Shown: positions 10,487 through 18,758 of the stretch, one piece after another
How positions within the stretch are numbered: position 1 is the first letter of the stretch
Layout: each line of letters starts with the position of its first letter
Assembly: GCF_007829835.1 (NCBI RefSeq)
Contig: NZ_VIWP01000001.1
Location: forward strand, 1,116,001-1,180,000
Direction: 5' to 3'
Length of the DNA stretch: 64,000 nt
From: Neorhizobium alkalisoli
Lineage (GTDB): Bacteria > Pseudomonadota > Alphaproteobacteria > Rhizobiales > Rhizobiaceae
Notes under the pieces: generated by a model
Database searches by the model: none
Seen by the model: only the letters and a program-made list of their open reading frames with translations
What the model was told of the DNA's origin: nothing
Program-made: the position numbers and the translations under genes

Positions 10487-11614
10487 ATGAAGATCAAGGC
10501 GGCTGTCCTGGAGGAAATCGGTCTGGAGCGTCCCTACGCGAAGACTCTGCCACTGAAGATCCAGGAGGTTGATCTCGCGGGTCCCGGTCCCGGCGAGGTT
10601 CTGGTAAAAATGGCTGTTGCAGGCCTTTGCCATTCCGACCTTTCGGTGATCGACGGCAACCGGCCAAGGCCGGTGCCCATGGTGCTCGGCCATGAGGCTT
10701 CGGGCATTGTCGAGGAGGCCGGTGAGTACGTCGAGGATCTGAAGCGGGGTGACCATGTCGTTTTCGTCTTCGTACCGAGCTGTGGTCATTGCGCACCCTG
10801 CTCCGAGGGGCGGCCGGCGCTTTGCGAACCGGGTGCGGTTTCGAACGGACATGGCGATCTGCTTGGCGGCGTCAGCCGCCTGTCGCGAAACGGCGAGCGC
10901 GTCTTCCATCATGTCGGTGTCTCGTCCTTTGCGGAATACGCAACGGTATCCCGCCGCTCGCTGGTCAAGGTCGACAGGGATGTGCCGCTGGATATTGCAG
11001 GCCTGATTGGCTGCGCGGTTCTTACCGGCACGGGTGCGGTGTTCAATACCGGCGATGTGAAGCCCGGCGGTTCGACGGCCGTCATCGGCCTCGGTGGCGT
11101 AGGGCTTGCTGCGCTGATCGGCGCCGTTGCCGCCGGCGCCGAGACGATCATCGCGGTGGACCGCCTCGATTCAAAGCTCGAATTCGCCAGGCAACTCGGC
11201 GCGACGCATGTGTTCAATTCCGATGATCCGGATATCGTCGGAAAGATCAGGGAAACGACCAAGGGTGGCGTCGAAGCGGCGCTGGAATTTGCGGGCTCGG
11301 TCAAGGCGCTGGAATTCGGATATGCGATAACCCGGCGCGGTGGCACGACGGTGACCGCCGGCCTGCCCAATCCCAAGGCGATGCTGTCGCTGCCGGCGGT
11401 GAGCCTGGTTGCCGAGGAGCGCACCCTGAAGGGCAGCTATATCGGCTCGGGCGTTCCCTCACGGGACATTCCGCGTTTCCTCGGCCTCTACAAGCGCGGC
11501 AAGCTGCCGGTCGATCGGCTGCTGACCCATCGCATGAAACTCGAGGACATCAACGAAGGTTTCGACCGCCTGGCGGATGGCTCGGCGGTGCGGCAGATCG
11601 TCGAGTTTCCCTGA
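10487..11614 (+). CDS. Zinc-dependent alcohol dehydrogenase
   Basis: Medium-chain NAD(P)-dependent alcohol dehydrogenase, 375 residues. Catalytic zinc ligands are visible as Cys48 (AGLCHSD) and His69-Glu70 (GHEASG). The structural zinc loop has Cys99, Cys102, Cys105 and Cys113 (SCGHCAPC...ALC). A Rossmann motif GLGGVGLAAL follows near residue 205. The overall pattern is closest to class III-type or aryl/acyclic alcohol dehydrogenases. It sits 38 bases after the transporter ATPase and before an aldehyde dehydrogenase, which suggests two-step oxidation of an imported or derived primary alcohol to an acid. Confidence 0.92.
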   Translation: MKIKAAVLEEIGLERPYAKTLPLKIQEVDLAGPGPGEVLVKMAVAGLCHSDLSVIDGNRPRPVPMVLGHEASGIVEEAGEYVEDLKRGDHVVFVFVPSCGHCAPCSEGRPALCEPGAVSNGHGDLLGGVSRLSRNGERVFHHVGVSSFAEYATVSRRSLVKVDRDVPLDIAGLIGCAVLTGTGAVFNTGDVKPGGSTAVIGLGGVGLAALIGAVAAGAETIIAVDRLDSKLEFARQLGATHVFNSDDPDIVGKIRETTKGGVEAALEFAGSVKALEFGYAITRRGGTTVTAGLPNPKAMLSLPAVSLVAEERTLKGSYIGSGVPSRDIPRFLGLYKRGKLPVDRLLTHRMKLEDINEGFDRLADGSAVRQIVEFP

Positions 11615-11653
11615 CAGGAAGAGATTGCGCAGACAGAGACTTGTCGCAGGAGC

Positions 11654-13141
11654 ATGCAGATGCAGACCTACCAATTGTTCATCGACGGAAAATACGTCGA
11701 TCCGGTCGAAGGACAGTGGCTGGACACTGTCGATCCCTATCGCGGCGAAGTCTGGGCCAGGATCCCGCGGGCTACGGCAAAGGACGTCGATCTCGCGACT
11801 GCCGCTGCCAGCCGCGCCATGTGGGAAGGCCCCTGGGCAACCATGAGCGCGTCTGCGCGCGGCAAGCTGCTTCGCCGGCTGGGTGATCTCGTTTCCGCCA
11901 ATGCCGAAAGGCTGGCCGGGATCGAGGTGCGGGACAACGGCAAGCTCTATACCGAAATGCTCGGCCAGGTCCGCTACCATGCCGAATGGTGGTGGTATTT
12001 CGGAGGTCTGGTCGACAAGCTCGAGGGTGGTGTCGTGCCGATCGACAAGCCCGACATGTTTGCCTACACGACCCATGAGCCGGTGGGGGTCGTGGCGGCG
12101 CTGACGGCCTGGAATTCGCCGCTCCTGTTCGTGGCATGGAAATGCGCCGCAGCCCTTGCGGCCGGCTGCGCCGTTATCGTCAAACCGTCGGAATTTGCTT
12201 CGGCGAGCACGCTGGAATTTGCGGCGCTGACGAAGGAAGCCGGAATTCCGGACGGTATCTTCAATGTGCTGACCGGTTACGGCCATGAGGTTGGTGCTTC
12301 GCTGGTCGAACATCCGTCGGTCGCGAAGATCACCTTCACCGGTTCCGATGCGACAGGCGCGCGGGTTTACGAGGCGGCGGCCCGTTCGCTGAAACGGGTT
12401 TCTCTGGAACTTGGCGGCAAGTCGCCGAATATCGTCTTCGAGGACGCCAATCTCTCCGCCGCGGCGGCCGGCGTCGTGTCGGGCATCTTTGCCGCAACGG
12501 GCCAGACCTGCATCGCCGGGTCGCGCCTTCTCGTGCAGAACTCGGTCAAGGACAAGTTCGTCGAGCAGTTGGTGTCGATCGCAAGATCTGCGAAGATCGG
12601 CGACCCGATGAAGCCGGATACCAATATCGGGCCTGTGACCACGCCCGCCCAGTACAGGAAGGTGCTGGATTATATCGACATTGCCAAAAGCGAGGGCGCC
12701 CGCTGCGTTCTCGGAGGAAAGCCTGCAGAGGGTGAGGGCATTCTCGGTGGCCAGTTCGTCGAACCGACGATCTTCGACGGCGTCGACAATTCGATGCGGA
12801 TCGCCCGTGAAGAAGTGTTCGGCCCTGTCCTGTCGATCATCGGGTTCGATGATGAGGAAGATGCCATCCGGATTGCCAATGACACGATCTATGGCTTGGC
12901 CGCCGGCATCTGGACGGAAGACATCGGTCGCGCACTCAGGTTGCCGAAAAAGCTTCGGGCTGGAACCGTCTGGGTCAATACCTACCGCGCCGTCAGCTAC
13001 ATGATGCCGTTCGGCGGCGTGAAACATTCGGGCATCGGGCGGGAAAGCGGGGTCAAGGCGATCGAGGAATATCTCGAGCACAAGAGCGTCTGGGTCTCGA
13101 CGAGCAAGGCTATCCCGCAAAACCCGTTCGTCATGCGCTGA
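11654..13141 (+). CDS. Aldehyde dehydrogenase
   Basis: NAD(P)-dependent aldehyde dehydrogenase superfamily, 495 residues. It oxidises an aldehyde to a carboxylic acid. Visible motifs are AWNSPLLFVAWKCAAALAAG with cofactor-binding KPSE, the loop FTGSDATG, the catalytic-region Glu in ELGGKSPN, and catalytic Cys286 in GQTCIAGSR. C-terminal EEVFGPVLSII and FGGVKHSGIGRE are normal, so the enzyme should be active. It begins 39 bases after the alcohol dehydrogenase and is followed 8 bases later by a hydratase gene, consistent with one catabolic operon. The exact substrate cannot be told. Confidence 0.93.
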   Translation: MQMQTYQLFIDGKYVDPVEGQWLDTVDPYRGEVWARIPRATAKDVDLATAAASRAMWEGPWATMSASARGKLLRRLGDLVSANAERLAGIEVRDNGKLYTEMLGQVRYHAEWWWYFGGLVDKLEGGVVPIDKPDMFAYTTHEPVGVVAALTAWNSPLLFVAWKCAAALAAGCAVIVKPSEFASASTLEFAALTKEAGIPDGIFNVLTGYGHEVGASLVEHPSVAKITFTGSDATGARVYEAAARSLKRVSLELGGKSPNIVFEDANLSAAAAGVVSGIFAATGQTCIAGSRLLVQNSVKDKFVEQLVSIARSAKIGDPMKPDTNIGPVTTPAQYRKVLDYIDIAKSEGARCVLGGKPAEGEGILGGQFVEPTIFDGVDNSMRIAREEVFGPVLSIIGFDDEEDAIRIANDTIYGLAAGIWTEDIGRALRLPKKLRAGTVWVNTYRAVSYMMPFGGVKHSGIGRESGVKAIEEYLEHKSVWVSTSKAIPQNPFVMR

Positions 13142-13149
13142 GGTGTACC

Positions 13150-13980
13150 ATGTCTGAAAACATCCAGGACTGGATTGGGCGCAGTGTCGAGATTTCAGAC
13201 GAAATCCGTCCGCAGCCTGCCAATTTCATGCTCGCCACACTCGGCCACGAAGATACGCTTGCGCCGGGCGATGACCTGCCGCCGCTCTGGCATTTTCTCT
13301 ATTTTCTGGAGGCGAAGCCGGCCGGTGATCTCGGCCGCGATGGACACCCGAAAAAAGGTGGTTTTCTGCCCCCGGTTTCCTTGCCGCGACGCATGTGGGC
13401 CGGCGGACGCTTTACTTTTGGGAAGCCGCTGAAACTGGGAGACAAGGCGGTCAAGCGCTCATCGATCCAGAGCATTTCCGAAAAGGATGGGCGCTCGGGA
13501 AAGCTCTGCTTCGTGACCGTCCGGTACGAGGTGGTCGTAAGCGGCGAGGTATCGATCATCGAGGAACAGGACATCGTCTATCGCGAGGATCCGGCGCCGG
13601 ATGTCCCTGCGCCCGCACCGAAACTCGTCGATCGGATCCCGGCCTTTGCTGAAGAGGTGACGCCGACGGAAGTGATGTTATTCCGGTATTCGGCGCTGAC
13701 CTTTAATGGCCATCGCATCCATTACGACGGTGATTATGCCCGCACTGTGGAGGGATATCCCGGCCTCGTTTTTCACGGTCCGCTGACGGCAACGCTTCTG
13801 GCGGGACTTGCCGAGCGCTCGGCCGGCCGGAAGCTGAAGGAATTTTCGTTCAGGGGCCAGTCGCCGTTGGCGGGCATGTCGCCGTTCAAGTTGGAGGGCA
13901 TCGAAGCCGGCGATCGCATGAGCCTCTGGGCTCGCCGCCACGATGGCGCTGAAGCGATGGTCGCGGATGCCGGCTTCTGA
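13150..13980 (+). CDS. HTD2/MaoC-like acyl-CoA hydratase (mesaconyl/itaconyl-CoA hydratase-like)
   Basis: 276 residues with the two-part arrangement of HTD2/FAS1-like dehydratases: an N-terminal half without obvious catalytic residues (LPPLWHFLYFLE, GRFTFGKPLKLGD) and a C-terminal MaoC-like half. The conserved stretch ALTFNGHRIHYDGDYAR and YPGLVFHGPLTATLL matches mesaconyl-C4-CoA and itaconyl-CoA hydratases as I know them. It would add water across an enoyl-CoA double bond. Context with a CoA-transferase, an acyl-CoA dehydrogenase and a CitE-like lyase supports a role in branched dicarboxylate catabolism. Function at this precision is inferred. Confidence 0.75.
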   Translation: MSENIQDWIGRSVEISDEIRPQPANFMLATLGHEDTLAPGDDLPPLWHFLYFLEAKPAGDLGRDGHPKKGGFLPPVSLPRRMWAGGRFTFGKPLKLGDKAVKRSSIQSISEKDGRSGKLCFVTVRYEVVVSGEVSIIEEQDIVYREDPAPDVPAPAPKLVDRIPAFAEEVTPTEVMLFRYSALTFNGHRIHYDGDYARTVEGYPGLVFHGPLTATLLAGLAERSAGRKLKEFSFRGQSPLAGMSPFKLEGIEAGDRMSLWARRHDGAEAMVADAGF

Positions 13981-14100
13981 TCCAGGCTGTCTTTCGCCGT
14001 CGAGATACTCGAACGGCGAACCGCGGGCTCGATCTGGAAATGAAAACGCGTGGTTCGCGGGCTATAGCAGAGAGGCATAGCGGACCACTCTCAAGCGTAT

Positions 14101-14154
14101 TGGCGGTAAGTTTTTCCGCCACTTAAAAGTTTGCAGACAGGACCGAAGAAGGTC
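14101..14154 (+). promoter_or_regulatory. Hairpins in the leader before the acyl-CoA dehydrogenase
   Basis: The 237-base gap between hydratase and acyl-CoA dehydrogenase contains a stem TGGCGG (14101-14106)/CCGCCA (14116-14121) followed by CTTAAAAG, and a second stem GGACC/GGTCC inside 14137-14154. They could end or attenuate transcription from the upstream operon, or be part of a new promoter region. There is no long T-run, so a strong intrinsic terminator is not shown. Confidence 0.3.
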
Positions 14155-14217
14155 CGGCGCGGGAGTGGTTTCCCATATGAGGCCACACCCGCCGTCCCGC
14201 AGGTGGAGAGTGACTGA

Positions 14218-15381
14218 ATGCAAAACGTCCACGCCGACAGCCATCAGGATATTCGCGATGCTGTTCGTGCCCTGTGCGCCGAGTTCCCGCCCGAATATCA
14301 CCGCCGCGTCGACGAGCAGCGTGGTTATCCGGAGGAGTTCGTCGATGCACTGACCAAGGCAGGCTGGATGGCGGCTCTTATCCCTGAAGAATACGGCGGG
14401 TCGGGTCTCGGCCTGACCGAGGCATCTGTCATCATGGAGGAGATCAACCGTTCTGGCGGCAATTCCGGTGCCTGCCACGGCCAGATGTACAACATGAATA
14501 CGCTCGTGCGGCACGGTTCGGAAGAACAGCGCCGGCGTTTCCTGCCGAAGATCGCGGCGGGCGAGCTCCGACTGCAGTCGATGGGCGTCACCGAACCGAC
14601 CACCGGCACGGATACGACCCGGATCAAGACGACGGCCGTCAAGAAAGGCGACCGTTACGTCGTCAACGGCCAGAAGGTCTGGATATCGCGCATCCAGCAT
14701 TCCGACCTGATGATCCTGCTGGCGCGCACCACGCCGCTTGATCAGGTGAAGAAGAAGTCGGAAGGCATGTCGATCTTTATCGTCGACATCAGGCAAGCCA
14801 TGTCGAAGGGCATGTCGGTTCGCCCGATCCTCAACATGGTCAATCACGAGACCAACGAACTCTTTTTCGACGATCTCGAAATTCCCGAAGAAAACCTGAT
14901 CGGCGAGGAGGGGCAGGGGTTCAAATACATCCTGACGGGCCTCAATGCCGAACGCACTCTGATTGCCGCCGAATGTATCGGGGACGGTTATTGGTTCGTC
15001 GAAAAGATCTCCAATTACGTCAAGGAGCGCAGCGTGTTCGGCCGGCCGATCGGCCAGAACCAGGGCGTCCAGTTTCCGATCGCCGAAAGTTACATCGAGA
15101 TCGAGGCAGCCAACCTGATGCGTTACGAGGCTTGCCGCCTCTACGATGCGCAGCAGCCGTGCGGCGCACAGGCCAATATGGCGAAATATCTGGCCGCGAA
15201 AGCCTCCTGGGAAGCGGCCAATGCCTGCCTGCAATTCCATGGCGGTTTCGGTTTCGCCTGCGAATACGATGTCGAACGCAAGTTCCGCGAAACGCGGCTT
15301 TACCAGGTGGCACCGATCTCCACCAACCTCATCCTCAGTTATGTCGCCGAGCATGTTCTCGGCCTGCCAAGGTCATTCTGA
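14218..15381 (+). CDS. Acyl-CoA dehydrogenase
   Basis: FAD-dependent acyl-CoA dehydrogenase, 387 residues, full length. It introduces an alpha-beta double bond into an acyl-CoA. FAD and substrate regions are visible (MGVTEPTTGTDT, GQKVWISRIQHSD, LQFHGGFGFACEYDVER). At the C-terminus, where most members carry the catalytic Glu in a Y-E-G-T context, this one reads YQVAPIST, so that Glu is absent. Glu245 in GLNAERTLIA occupies the helix-G position used by isovaleryl-CoA-type enzymes and may serve as base. The stop overlaps the CoA-transferase start by one base (TGATG). It may act on a methylsuccinyl-CoA-like thioester; inferred. Confidence 0.9.
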   Translation: MQNVHADSHQDIRDAVRALCAEFPPEYHRRVDEQRGYPEEFVDALTKAGWMAALIPEEYGGSGLGLTEASVIMEEINRSGGNSGACHGQMYNMNTLVRHGSEEQRRRFLPKIAAGELRLQSMGVTEPTTGTDTTRIKTTAVKKGDRYVVNGQKVWISRIQHSDLMILLARTTPLDQVKKKSEGMSIFIVDIRQAMSKGMSVRPILNMVNHETNELFFDDLEIPEENLIGEEGQGFKYILTGLNAERTLIAAECIGDGYWFVEKISNYVKERSVFGRPIGQNQGVQFPIAESYIEIEAANLMRYEACRLYDAQQPCGAQANMAKYLAAKASWEAANACLQFHGGFGFACEYDVERKFRETRLYQVAPISTNLILSYVAEHVLGLPRSF

Positions 15382-16529
15382 TGAAACAGGCGAGGCTTCC
15401 TCTCGAAGGCATCAAGGTGGTGGCGGTCGAGCAGGCCGTCGCGGCGCCCTTCTGTTCGGCGCGCCTTGCGGATGCCGGTGCCGAGGTCATCAAGATCGAG
15501 CGGCCGGAAGGTGATTTCGCCAGGGGTTATGACGACGTCTGCCATGGTCAGAGCAGCTATTTCGTCTGGCTGAATCGCGGCAAGCAGTCGCTTGTCCTTG
15601 ATCTGTCGACGCCCGCCGGCAAAGAGGCCTTTACTGCGTTGCTGCAGGACGCGGATATTCTCGTCCAGAACCTCAAGCCCGGGGCGATGGAGCGAATGGG
15701 TTTCGGGCCTGAGGTCCTGCGGGCCCGGCATCCCCGGTTGATCTTCTGCTCGATCAGCGGATATGGCGAGGACGGACCGCTTGCCCCGCGCAAGGCCTAC
15801 GACCTGCTGATCCAGGCGGAGTCCGGGCTGTCGTCGATCACCGGCGCGCCGGAGGCACCTGCTCGGGTCGGCATTTCTCTTGTCGATATCGCCACCGGTG
15901 CCACTGCCTATTCGGCGATCCTTGAAGCGTTGATTGCCCGATCGCAAAGCGGCGAGGGTGTCGAGATCAGGATCTCCATGTTCGACGTGATGGCCGACTG
16001 GTTGACGGTTCCGCTTCTGCATGCGGAAGGTGGCAAGCCGCCGAAACGCCTCGGTCTCGCGCATCCGTCGATCGCCCCTTACAGCGTCTTCACGACAGCC
16101 GACGGCAAATCGGTTCTGATCTCTATTCAGAGTGATAGGGAGTGGGTGAAGTTTTGCCAGGAGTTCCTGAAACGGCCGGATCTGGCCAGGGACCCTGCAT
16201 TTGCAACCAATGTTGCACGCGTCTCCAACCGGCAGGAGACCGACCGGCTGGTGGCCGGGGTCTTTGCGACGATGAGCGAGGCTGAAGCGACGCGACGGCT
16301 GACCCAGGCGGACACCGCCTTTGCCAGCGTCAACGACATGGCCGCTCTGGCGCATCATCCGCATTTGCGGCGCATCACCGTTGAGACCGAGGCGGGAAAG
16401 GTAGCCTATCCGGCGCCCGCACCCGTCTTCGTCGGCGCGCCACGGACCTATGGCGCAGTGCCGGCTCTTGGCCAAAGGGTAAAGGCTCGTGTTGCGGCGA
16501 CCGTGTCTGCCGATGACGAGCATGGTTGA
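15381..16529 (+). CDS. Class III CoA-transferase (CaiB/BaiF family)
   Basis: 382 residues. It transfers CoA between carboxylates, here probably activating the acid made upstream. Typical motifs are LEGIKVVAVEQAVAAPFCS at the N-terminus, DAGAEVIKIERPEGD, LVLDLSTPAGKEAF, ILVQNLKPGAMERMG, and FCSISGYGEDGPL. Asp141 in YDLLIQAESGL matches the catalytic aspartate of formyl-CoA transferase. The ATG overlaps the preceding stop, so the two genes are translationally coupled and likely act on the same molecule. Relatives include mesaconate and itaconate CoA-transferases, but also carnitine and formate enzymes; substrate is unproven. Confidence 0.9.
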   Translation: MKQARLPLEGIKVVAVEQAVAAPFCSARLADAGAEVIKIERPEGDFARGYDDVCHGQSSYFVWLNRGKQSLVLDLSTPAGKEAFTALLQDADILVQNLKPGAMERMGFGPEVLRARHPRLIFCSISGYGEDGPLAPRKAYDLLIQAESGLSSITGAPEAPARVGISLVDIATGATAYSAILEALIARSQSGEGVEIRISMFDVMADWLTVPLLHAEGGKPPKRLGLAHPSIAPYSVFTTADGKSVLISIQSDREWVKFCQEFLKRPDLARDPAFATNVARVSNRQETDRLVAGVFATMSEAEATRRLTQADTAFASVNDMAALAHHPHLRRITVETEAGKVAYPAPAPVFVGAPRTYGAVPALGQRVKARVAATVSADDEHG

Positions 16530-16666
16530 GGTCGACATGCCGCAGGCCGGTGCGGAGCTTTGATATGGCGATGCGTCTCTGCGTGTGCCAAGATCGCATC
16601 AGGAGGAGAATGCCGGTGTGATGCCGGGACATGTGAGCTGATCATCAATGCGCTGGGAGGACGCGG

Positions 16667-16957
16667 ATGAATGGTTTCCTGAGATCGATCCTGAGACGGC
16701 TGGGTCTTGTCGATGCGGCGGCTGCCGTCGCGGTCTGCGATGGCGAAACATTGGTGGATCGCGAGCTTAACGTCATCCAATTGCGGGATACGCGCCGTTC
16801 TCCGGTCTGGATCGGCGCATGCGGCGACACCTGGCTTGGAGGCCTCGGTGAGCCTGCTTTGTGCCATGCCGCAATGCCGACTGGCGATCGCTTGCCGAGA
16901 TCTGCGAAGGCGGAACGCATCGACTTCAAGAATGCGAGCGGCCATTGTCGCAAGTAA
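16667..16957 (+). CDS. Possible small ORF or frameshifted 5' part of the methyltransferase gene
   Basis: 96 codons starting at an ATG 6 bases after GGGAGG, a strong ribosome site, in the 331-base gap before the methyltransferase. Codons have the high third-position GC of its neighbours up to about 16855, which suggests coding. It overlaps the methyltransferase frame by nearly 100 bases in another frame. It may be a small hypothetical protein, or the original N-terminus separated by a frameshift. I do not recognise a domain. The rest of 16530-16666 shows nothing clear. Confidence 0.3.
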   Translation: MNGFLRSILRRLGLVDAAAAVAVCDGETLVDRELNVIQLRDTRRSPVWIGACGDTWLGGLGEPALCHAAMPTGDRLPRSAKAERIDFKNASGHCRK

Positions 16958-17625
16958 AGGTCGATACCCTTCCGCTCATCCTTGCCGCCCTGCAGAAGGA
17001 TAAGGCACAGAGCGTGCTCGATGTTGGCTGCGGTCGCGGGCGATTGTCGTCGGCGTTGGCGCAGCAGGGATTTTCGGTGACCGGCCTCGATCCGCAGGCC
17101 GAAATTATCAGCAAGGCGGCGGCAGCCGTTCCCAGCGCCCGCTTTGATGTCGGCACAGCCGAACGGATGCCCTATGCGGATCGATCCTTCGATGCCGTCA
17201 TCTTCCTGAACGCGCTTCATCACGTTCCGGCGCAATCGATGCCAGCCGCGCTCAAGGAGGCTCGACGTGTCCTCAGGGAGAACGGGTCGATCATTGTTGT
17301 GGAGCCCAAGGCGGCAGGAGCCTTCTTCACCGTCATGCTGCCTGTCGAGGACGAAACCGAAATCCGCGCTCTGGCCGAAGGTGCCATCAGCGATGCCATT
17401 GAAAACGGTCTCGTGTCGCTCAAGGCGAAGGTGGTCTACGACCGGATTTCCCGTTTTGCCAATGCAGACAAATTCATCGCGTTCCTGAATGAGGCCGATC
17501 CCATGCGCGCCTCGGCCGCCGCAGCTGAAAAGGCGACGATCGAGCGGCTTTTCAGTGAACATGCCGAGCGGGATGGCGACATGTTTACGCTGGTACAGCC
17601 GATGACATTTTTTCAATTGGTCTGA
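16861..17625 (+). CDS. SAM-dependent methyltransferase (class I, Methyltransf_11-like)
   Basis: 254 residues from GTG 16861, the first possible start after an in-frame stop at 16849. The SAM-binding core is clear: motif I VLDVGCGRGRLS, then GLDPQAEII, the acidic loop GTAERMPYADRSFDAVIF, and ALHHVPAQSMPAALKEARRVL. The 50 residues before the core have no strong start signal, and a TTG or later codon near 16945 is possible. It follows the CoA-transferase and precedes a LysR gene by 19 bases. A methylated substrate is unknown; it may be only loosely linked to the pathway. Confidence 0.75.
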   Translation: MPCRNADWRSLAEICEGGTHRLQECERPLSQVKVDTLPLILAALQKDKAQSVLDVGCGRGRLSSALAQQGFSVTGLDPQAEIISKAAAAVPSARFDVGTAERMPYADRSFDAVIFLNALHHVPAQSMPAALKEARRVLRENGSIIVVEPKAAGAFFTVMLPVEDETEIRALAEGAISDAIENGLVSLKAKVVYDRISRFANADKFIAFLNEADPMRASAAAAEKATIERLFSEHAERDGDMFTLVQPMTFFQLV

Positions 17626-17644
17626 GTCATGAGGGGCGGGGGCA

Positions 17645-18598
17645 ATGGATCTTAGACAGCTCAGATATTTCATCGCCATCGCTGAACAGGGGTCGTTTGC
17701 CAAGGCGGCGGCGGTCCTCAATGTCGCCCAGCCGGCCTTGAGCAATCATGTCCGCAACATGGAGGCGGACCTCAAGACGCCGTTGCTCTTCCGCAGCCCT
17801 TTGGGTGTCATCGCAACCGAGGCCGGCGAAATCTTGCTGCGGCATGCCCGGATCGTTCTCGATCAGGTTGCGGTTGCAGAGGAGGAGATCCGCTGCCACG
17901 AGACCGAGCCCGAAGGAGAGGTGCGGCTCGGCCTGCCGGGTACGATCAACGAGATCCTTTCAGTGCCGCTGATCATGGCGGCACGCCGCCAGTTGCCGAA
18001 GGTCAAGCTGCGGATCGCCGAAGCGATGAGCGGGTTTGTTCTGGAATGGATGCAGGATGGCCGCATCGATCTCGGCATCATCTACACATCATTCAATGAC
18101 AGGGATCTGGTGTCGACCCACGTACTGACCGAGGAGCTCTGCCTGCTCGGCCCGGTCGAACCGATCAACGTCGCCAAACTCGCCCCCGGCGACAAGATAC
18201 CTTATGGCGATGTCGCCGAACTGCCGTTGATCCTGCCAAGCCCGCCGCATGGGCTGCGCGAACTTCTGGAGAAAAAGGCTTCAGAAGTCGGGCTGATGTT
18301 GAACACTGCAATCGACGTCGATTCCTACGGCAACATCAAGGAGCTGGTGGAGGAAGGTTTTGGTTATTCGATACTGCCTTACAACGCCATCGCCCGCGAG
18401 TTGCGGCAGGGCAGGCTGATCCATAGGTCGATTATCAGTCCCATCCTCGAGCGCGACGTGCACCTCGTCCATAATGCAACACGACCGATGACCAATGCCG
18501 TGCGGGCGGTCGAGGAGTTATGCCGTTTGACGCTGACATCGCTGATGGAGACAGGGCGATGGAAGGGCGTTCGCCCGCCGCCGCTTGAGGTCGAGTGA
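17645..18598 (+). CDS. LysR-family transcriptional regulator
   Basis: 317 residues. The N-terminal winged helix is typical (MDLRQLRYFIAIAEQGSFAKAAAVLNVAQPALS), followed by a linker helix and a substrate-binding effector domain (GEVRLGLPGTINEILSVPLI; DLGIIYTSF; ILPSPPHGLRELLE). It lies in the same direction as the catabolic genes on both sides, with 160 bases before the MmgE/PrpD gene. It probably senses a pathway metabolite and controls this island. No dedicated operator could be picked out with confidence. Confidence 0.92.
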   Translation: MDLRQLRYFIAIAEQGSFAKAAAVLNVAQPALSNHVRNMEADLKTPLLFRSPLGVIATEAGEILLRHARIVLDQVAVAEEEIRCHETEPEGEVRLGLPGTINEILSVPLIMAARRQLPKVKLRIAEAMSGFVLEWMQDGRIDLGIIYTSFNDRDLVSTHVLTEELCLLGPVEPINVAKLAPGDKIPYGDVAELPLILPSPPHGLRELLEKKASEVGLMLNTAIDVDSYGNIKELVEEGFGYSILPYNAIARELRQGRLIHRSIISPILERDVHLVHNATRPMTNAVRAVEELCRLTLTSLMETGRWKGVRPPPLEVE

Positions 18599-18758
18599 GC
18601 TGTCGATATACGGAATTGCTATAGGCGTGGAAGCAAAAATCTAATTGGTTGGCCGTGCTGCCTGTGGTGCAAAAGGAGCGGGCACGAACACGGATCGATC
18701 CGCGCATTCATCGTGCCTCCAGGGCTCCGCCGGGTGCCCCAAGGGGAGGTGAATTATC

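Noticed and set aside
16645-17745. 366-codon minus-strand frame across the methyltransferase
   Set aside because: The plus strand has a clear SAM-binding motif; the minus frame also overlaps the LysR start.
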